This document shows, piece by piece, positions 59,656-64,000 of a DNA stretch of 64,000 nucleotides. The stretch is from positions 248,001-312,000 of the forward strand of contig NZ_SZVW01000006.1 of assembly GCF_007655005.1 (NCBI RefSeq), in the 5' to 3' direction. This DNA comes from Streptomyces tibetensis. Its GTDB lineage: Bacteria; Actinomycetota; Actinomycetes; Streptomycetales; Streptomycetaceae. Within the stretch, counting starts at the first letter, position 1, and each line of letters opens with the position of its first letter. The translations under genes and the position numbers were made by a program. A model generated the notes under the pieces. It was not told where the DNA came from. It saw only the letters and a list, made by a program, of their open reading frames with translations, and made no database searches.

Positions 59656-59921
59656 CCCCGCGTGCCCTTCTCGGTGATCTCGGCGTTGAGCGCCAGCGTG
59701 CCACTCGACGCCGAGCCGCTCACCGCGTCACCTCTGGGCTGAGGCCGGCCGGGTGCCGCGTGGCACAGGCAGGCGCAAGCCTCGTAAATCAAGGGAAGGT
59801 CGACCGGCGCCGATTCCGGCGACGACTCCGCGCAGGCGTGGTGCGTGCCGATCTGGCACGCAATCGAGCGGTACGAGGTGGCCGAGTCGTCCGGGCCAAG
59901 AGCTTGCCGCCGTGATGGCAT
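59652..59921 (-). CDS. small Cys-rich protein, third gene of small operon
   Basis: The product is 89 aa from ATG 59921. Four or five cysteines lie in YRSIACQIGTHHACAESSP and IYEACACLCH, a pattern seen in small actinobacterial proteins that may bind metal. The start overlaps the previous stop (TGATG) and the end overlaps the next start (ATGA), so it is well embedded in the operon. Confidence 0.7.
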   Translation of the reverse strand: MPSRRQALGPDDSATSYRSIACQIGTHHACAESSPESAPVDLPLIYEACACLCHAAPGRPQPRGDAVSGSASSGTLALNAEITEKGTRG

Positions 59922-60232
59922 CAGTGGACCCCCAGGAGGGTCGACCTGGCGTCGGCTGGGAGATAGGGAGCGAGGACGACCCTAGGTCGCCGTGCGCGTT
60001 CTTCATGCGCCAGTACGTACGGACGGACAAGTGCCGTGTCCTCACCCCGAAGTGGCTGCCAGTGACCCGCCCTGTCGAGAGCCTGGCCCAGGACGACCGT
60101 CGACTCGTCGGCGAATGCAGCGGAAGCGGGAGCAAGCGTCGGCCGAGACGGCCGTAAGGGGCGGCGGTGCCTGCCCTTGGGGAAGTACCGCGCTCTGGTG
60201 AGCGAGGCGGCACGGCGGATACGGTTGAGCAC
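59921..60232 (-). CDS. hypothetical basic protein, second gene of small operon
   Basis: The product is 103 aa from GTG 60232, 12 nt after the first gene of the operon ends. It is Arg/Pro-rich (ARYFPKGRHRRPLRPSRPTL) with a C-terminal segment RPYVLAHEERARRPRVVLAP. The overlapping start of the next gene supports it. No function was recognised. Confidence 0.6.
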   Translation of the reverse strand: MLNRIRRAASLTRARYFPKGRHRRPLRPSRPTLAPASAAFADESTVVLGQALDRAGHWQPLRGEDTALVRPYVLAHEERARRPRVVLAPYLPADARSTLLGVH

Positions 60233-60244
60233 GCTGGTCAGCTC

Positions 60245-60523
60245 CTATCGCTGATGGCTCGGTCCCCCGACATCGCCCGTCGTGGGGACCGCTTTGTGTA
60301 CGACCGCCCAGAGGGTGCGGTCGTTCAGGCTGGTGGCGAGGAGTCCGAACCGATCGGCTTCAGCCACCGCCTCCAGGACCTCCCGCCATAAGTCGGCGGT
60401 GAGTGATTCCGGTACCTCCGCCTCGATGGACGTGTGTCGGTCGTGCTCTTCCACACGTGCGGGCAGCCCGAGGCCGGACAGCCGGGCAGCGATGGCTGCC
60501 GCGCGGACTCCCGAAGCGGGCAC
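60245..60523 (-). CDS. hypothetical protein, first gene of small operon
   Basis: The product is 92 aa from ATG 60523. It has an alpha/beta look (AAIAARLSGLGLPARVEEHD, SLTADLWREVLEAVAEADRF, LNDRTLWAVVHKAVP). It is divergent from the GntR/UTRA gene, with the twin operator between them, so that regulator probably controls this operon. No function was recognised. Confidence 0.7.
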   Translation of the reverse strand: MPASGVRAAAIAARLSGLGLPARVEEHDRHTSIEAEVPESLTADLWREVLEAVAEADRFGLLATSLNDRTLWAVVHKAVPTTGDVGGPSHQR

Positions 60524-60562
60524 AGGGCAGCCTCCGTTAACCGGCGATCACTTTGAGTGAAG

Positions 60563-60593
60563 CTAGTTAACTAGATTAGAGCTAGTGGACTAG
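60563..60593. promoter_or_regulatory. twin ctagtNNactag operator
   Basis: Two boxes, ctagttaactag (60563-60574, a perfect palindrome) and ctagtggactag (60582-60593), sit 19 nt apart centre to centre in an AT-rich 79-nt gap between divergent genes. The second ends 9 nt before the GntR start. Spacing near two helical turns suits cooperative dimers. Confidence 0.7.
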
Positions 60594-60602
60594 ATTTTCC
60601 AT

Positions 60603-61358
60603 ATGCCTGAGCAGCCGCCCTACCTCCGCATCGCCGACGAACTCCGGCGGCGGATCGCGGAGCACGTGTGGGAGCCGGGAGACCGGCTGCCCTCGCGCGC
60701 TCAGATCGGCCAGGAGTGCGGCGTCGGCGAGAACGTGGTTCGCCGAGCGCAGGAGCTGCTGATCTCCCAGGGCGTGCTGGAAGGTCGCGCCGGATCGGGG
60801 ACCTACGTCGCCGAGCCCCGGCAACGGGTGCGGGTCGTCCGGTCGTCTGCGCGCGAGCAGCCTGAGAAGTCGCCCTTCCGCGCCGATATGAAGGCTCTGG
60901 GCAAGCAAGGCGACTGGGAGAGCAAGACCGACGCCAAGGTGCCGGCCCCGGCAGACATTGCTACGCGGTTGGGCATCGCCGAGGGCGATCTGTGCGTCAG
61001 GACGGCATACGAGTTCCTGGCCGATGGCAGGCCGGTGCAGCTGTCGACGAGCTGGGAGCCGTACGACCTCACGGCTGGGACTCTCGTCGTTCTCCCCGAG
61101 GGAGGCCCGCACGCTGGGGCCGGTGTCGTGAACCGCATGGCAGCGATCGGCGTCAACGTCAGCCACGCGGTGGAGCAGCCGGAGCCGCGTCAGGCGACCG
61201 CCGAGGAGGCCTCTCTTCTGGGCGTCCAGAAGGCCGCCCTCGTCACGCACATCCGGCGGACGTACTACAGCGACGACGGGCGCCCCGTCGAGACAGCGGA
61301 CATCGTCGTGCCCGCAGCTCACTGCGAGATCGTCTACGAGATCCCGATCAACCGGTAG
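60603..61358 (+). CDS. GntR-family regulator with UTRA domain (HutC type)
   Basis: The product is 251 aa. It starts at ATG 60603 with the operator in place of a clear RBS, so the transcript may be leaderless. Residues ~5-72 are the GntR winged helix (YLRIADELRRRIAEHVWEPG, DRLPSRAQIGQECGVGENVV). Residues ~95-248 form the UTRA ligand-binding domain (CVRTAYEFLADGRPVQLSTS, LVTHIRRTYYSDDGRPVETA, DIVVPA). It likely represses itself and the divergent small operon. It is the last gene of the element before attR. Confidence 0.88.
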   Translation: MPEQPPYLRIADELRRRIAEHVWEPGDRLPSRAQIGQECGVGENVVRRAQELLISQGVLEGRAGSGTYVAEPRQRVRVVRSSAREQPEKSPFRADMKALGKQGDWESKTDAKVPAPADIATRLGIAEGDLCVRTAYEFLADGRPVQLSTSWEPYDLTAGTLVVLPEGGPHAGAGVVNRMAAIGVNVSHAVEQPEPRQATAEEASLLGVQKAALVTHIRRTYYSDDGRPVETADIVVPAAHCEIVYEIPINR

Positions 61359-61494
61359 CCGCAGGCCTGTCGAGGGCCGGGTGTGGCGGTGCTTCGGGCG
61401 TGTCCACGCCCGTCAAGGGGTGAGGGTGGTCAGCCCGGCCGTTCACTCGTGGCGGCGGCCCAACCCCACGTATGTTGCCCACAAGTGATCATTC

Positions 61495-61515
61495 CTGGGC
61501 CGTCCCTGGGCCGTG
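61495..61515. repeat. CTGGGCCGT direct repeats near attR
   Basis: Two copies start at 61495 and 61506. The same pair with the same 11-nt step starts at 43573 and 43584 inside the 3' end of int, and a third copy starts at 43602 (first base differs). In the circular form they would flank the att core on both sides, as integrase arm sites do. Confidence 0.5.
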
Positions 61516-61608
61516 CGAGGGCACCCGAGGCCGACCAACGGCGACCGACAGTGACAGGCGAGTCTAAGCCGCCCACCGCGAACCCCCAGGTCACAGCCCC
61601 CCAGCCAT

Positions 61609-61651
61609 ACGCGTTTCCGCCCAGGGCTGGCGGTACGGCAAGATGGGGTGT
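61609..61651. repeat. attR: attR: 43-bp direct repeat, right end of AICE
   Basis: Identical over 43 nt to 43456-43498. It ends 40 nt before the TTG start of ettA, so the element sits in the ettA leader. The repeat contains candidate promoter sequence (tacggcaagatg) for that gene. Confidence 0.9.
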
Positions 61652-61691
61652 ATCTGCCCACTGCCAGTTTCAAGCTGCCGGACGGTTTCTC

Positions 61692-63356
<1,665 letters not shown>

Positions 63357-63362
63357 TCGATC

Positions 63363-63776
63363 TTGCGGCACATCTACCGCTGCCCGCTGCGCTGGGCGGA
63401 CATGGACGCGTACGGCCACGTCAACAACGTGGTGTTCCTCCGCTACCTGGAGGAAGCCCGTATCGACTTCCTGTTCCGCCCGGAGAAGGACTTCAAGCAG
63501 GGGTCCGTGGTGGCACGCCATGAGATCGACTACAAGCGGCAGCTCGTCCACCGGCACCACCCGGTGGACATCGAGCTGTGGGTCACCGAGATAAGGGCCG
63601 CGTCCTTCACCCTCACCTACGAGGTGAAGGACGACGACCAGATCTACGTGCGGGCCTCGACGGTGATCGTGCCGTTCGACTTCGAGGCGCAGCGCCCGCG
63701 CCGGATCACCGCGGAGGAGCGGGAGTTCCTGCGCGAGTACATGGATGACGCCGAGGAGAAGGCCGTCGCCGCATGA
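63363..63776 (+). CDS. hotdog-fold acyl-CoA thioesterase
   Basis: The product is 137 aa from TTG 63363, 6 nt after ettA ends. The 4-hydroxybenzoyl-CoA thioesterase-type motif WADMDAYGHVNNVVFLRYLE carries the conserved Asp and the HVNN helix cap. The segments DYKRQLVHRHHPVDIELWVT and FTLTYEVKDDD fit the family's strands. It should hydrolyse an acyl-CoA thioester in the cytoplasm. It is coupled to ettA upstream and to the next gene by ATGA. Confidence 0.88.
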   Translation: MRHIYRCPLRWADMDAYGHVNNVVFLRYLEEARIDFLFRPEKDFKQGSVVARHEIDYKRQLVHRHHPVDIELWVTEIRAASFTLTYEVKDDDQIYVRASTVIVPFDFEAQRPRRITAEEREFLREYMDDAEEKAVAA

Positions 63777-64000
63777 CGGTGCTCCACCTCGCCGACGAGG
63801 GGGAGGCGGCGGATCTCGCCGCCTTCCTGTCCCGGCTGCTCCACTACGACCGCGGGGCCGCCGTCCGTCTGCAGGCGGCGGGCACCGCACTGGCCGTCTT
63901 CGGGCGGCCGCCGTCCTTCGAGGTGCTCGCCGTGCGGGCGGTGCGGCTGGCGAAGCCGTACGAGAAGGGGCTGGAGGTCACGCTGGACGTGACCGTGTCC
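63773..64000 (+). CDS. hypothetical protein, start only, cut by window edge
   Basis: ATG 63773 overlaps the stop of the thioesterase gene (ATGA). The 76 visible codons read HLADEGEAADLAAFLSRLLH, YDRGAAVRLQAAGTALAVFG, then RPPSFEVLAVRAVRL and LEVTLDV. This is a soluble alpha/beta protein of a type conserved in Streptomyces next to ettA, as far as I recall. No function can be given from the fragment. Confidence 0.75.
   Translation, partial: MTVLHLADEGEAADLAAFLSRLLHYDRGAAVRLQAAGTALAVFGRPPSFEVLAVRAVRLAKPYEKGLEVTLDVTVS

Noticed and set aside
58923..59915. 330-codon plus-strand ORF
   Set aside because: It is antisense to two well-packed small genes and to their terminator, with no domain and atypical composition.

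Overview
The window looks like chromosomal DNA of a Streptomyces or a very close relative. GC is high throughout, GTG and TTG starts are common, neighbouring genes often overlap by 4 nt, and the window carries chaplin-type proteins, a rodlin-like remnant, a melC1-melC2 tyrosinase pair, class-E-type LAxTG sorting signals and a pSAM2-type integrative element. Gene identities come from reading the translated sequence; no database search was run.

Layout. (1) 1-7262, minus strand: the right end of a RiPP cluster. A short LuxR/GerE-type regulator is followed by an APH-like kinase, a HopA1-domain protein, an ABC exporter, a LanD-like flavoprotein decarboxylase, a methyltransferase and an ABC ATPase/permease pair that runs off the left edge. 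This set is typical of class V lanthipeptide or thioamitide (AviCys-type) pathways; no precursor peptide is visible here. (2) 7263-13153: an AT-rich intergenic stretch with a CRP-like palindrome, an unusual secreted-hydrolase/ABC-ATPase fusion with its permease, and a VWA lipoprotein. (3) 13273-33335: a cell-surface and development region. It holds a truncated rodlin, a sortase-type chaplin, an exopolysaccharide cluster (DUF3344 protein, two glycosyltransferases, initiating sugar-phosphate transferase, polymerase/ligase, MurJ-like flippase, deacetylase, Wzz-like protein, GH26-like hydrolase, ATP-grasp and FAD enzymes), two small secreted proteins, MelC1/MelC2, a short chaplin and three tiny secreted proteins, two of them a recent duplication. 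(4) 33489-42933: core genes, namely a D-2-hydroxyacid dehydrogenase, a VapBC-like pair, tRNA-Arg(TCT), two GTPases, an SSB paralogue, a thioester-domain LAETG surface protein and a DUF4234 protein.

(5) 43456-61651: an 18.2-kb actinomycete integrative and conjugative element (AICE) bounded by 43-bp perfect direct repeats. Its order is int, xis, rep, spread genes, an FtsK-like tra, an SCO3933-type regulator, operators, an Xre-TPR regulator and a GntR-Nudix fusion resembling KorSA plus Pif. Cargo follows: a zinc-ribbon protein, a DUF4062-like protein, a membrane protein, a pentapeptide-like protein, an endonuclease VII-like protein, a four-gene small-protein operon and a GntR/UTRA regulator. A long inverted repeat and a tRNA-Arg 3'-half remnant lie inside it. 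The element sits just upstream of ettA, and its attR repeat probably supplies part of the ettA leader. (6) 61692-64000: ettA (ABC-F), a hotdog thioesterase and the start of a hypothetical gene.

How the parts relate. The RiPP set, the surface/EPS/chaplin/tyrosinase region and the AICE are three separate modules. The most interesting are the partial RiPP pathway, the regulatory DNA and cargo of the AICE, and the duplicated tiny secreted genes, whose leaders share a hairpin with a compensatory base-pair change.
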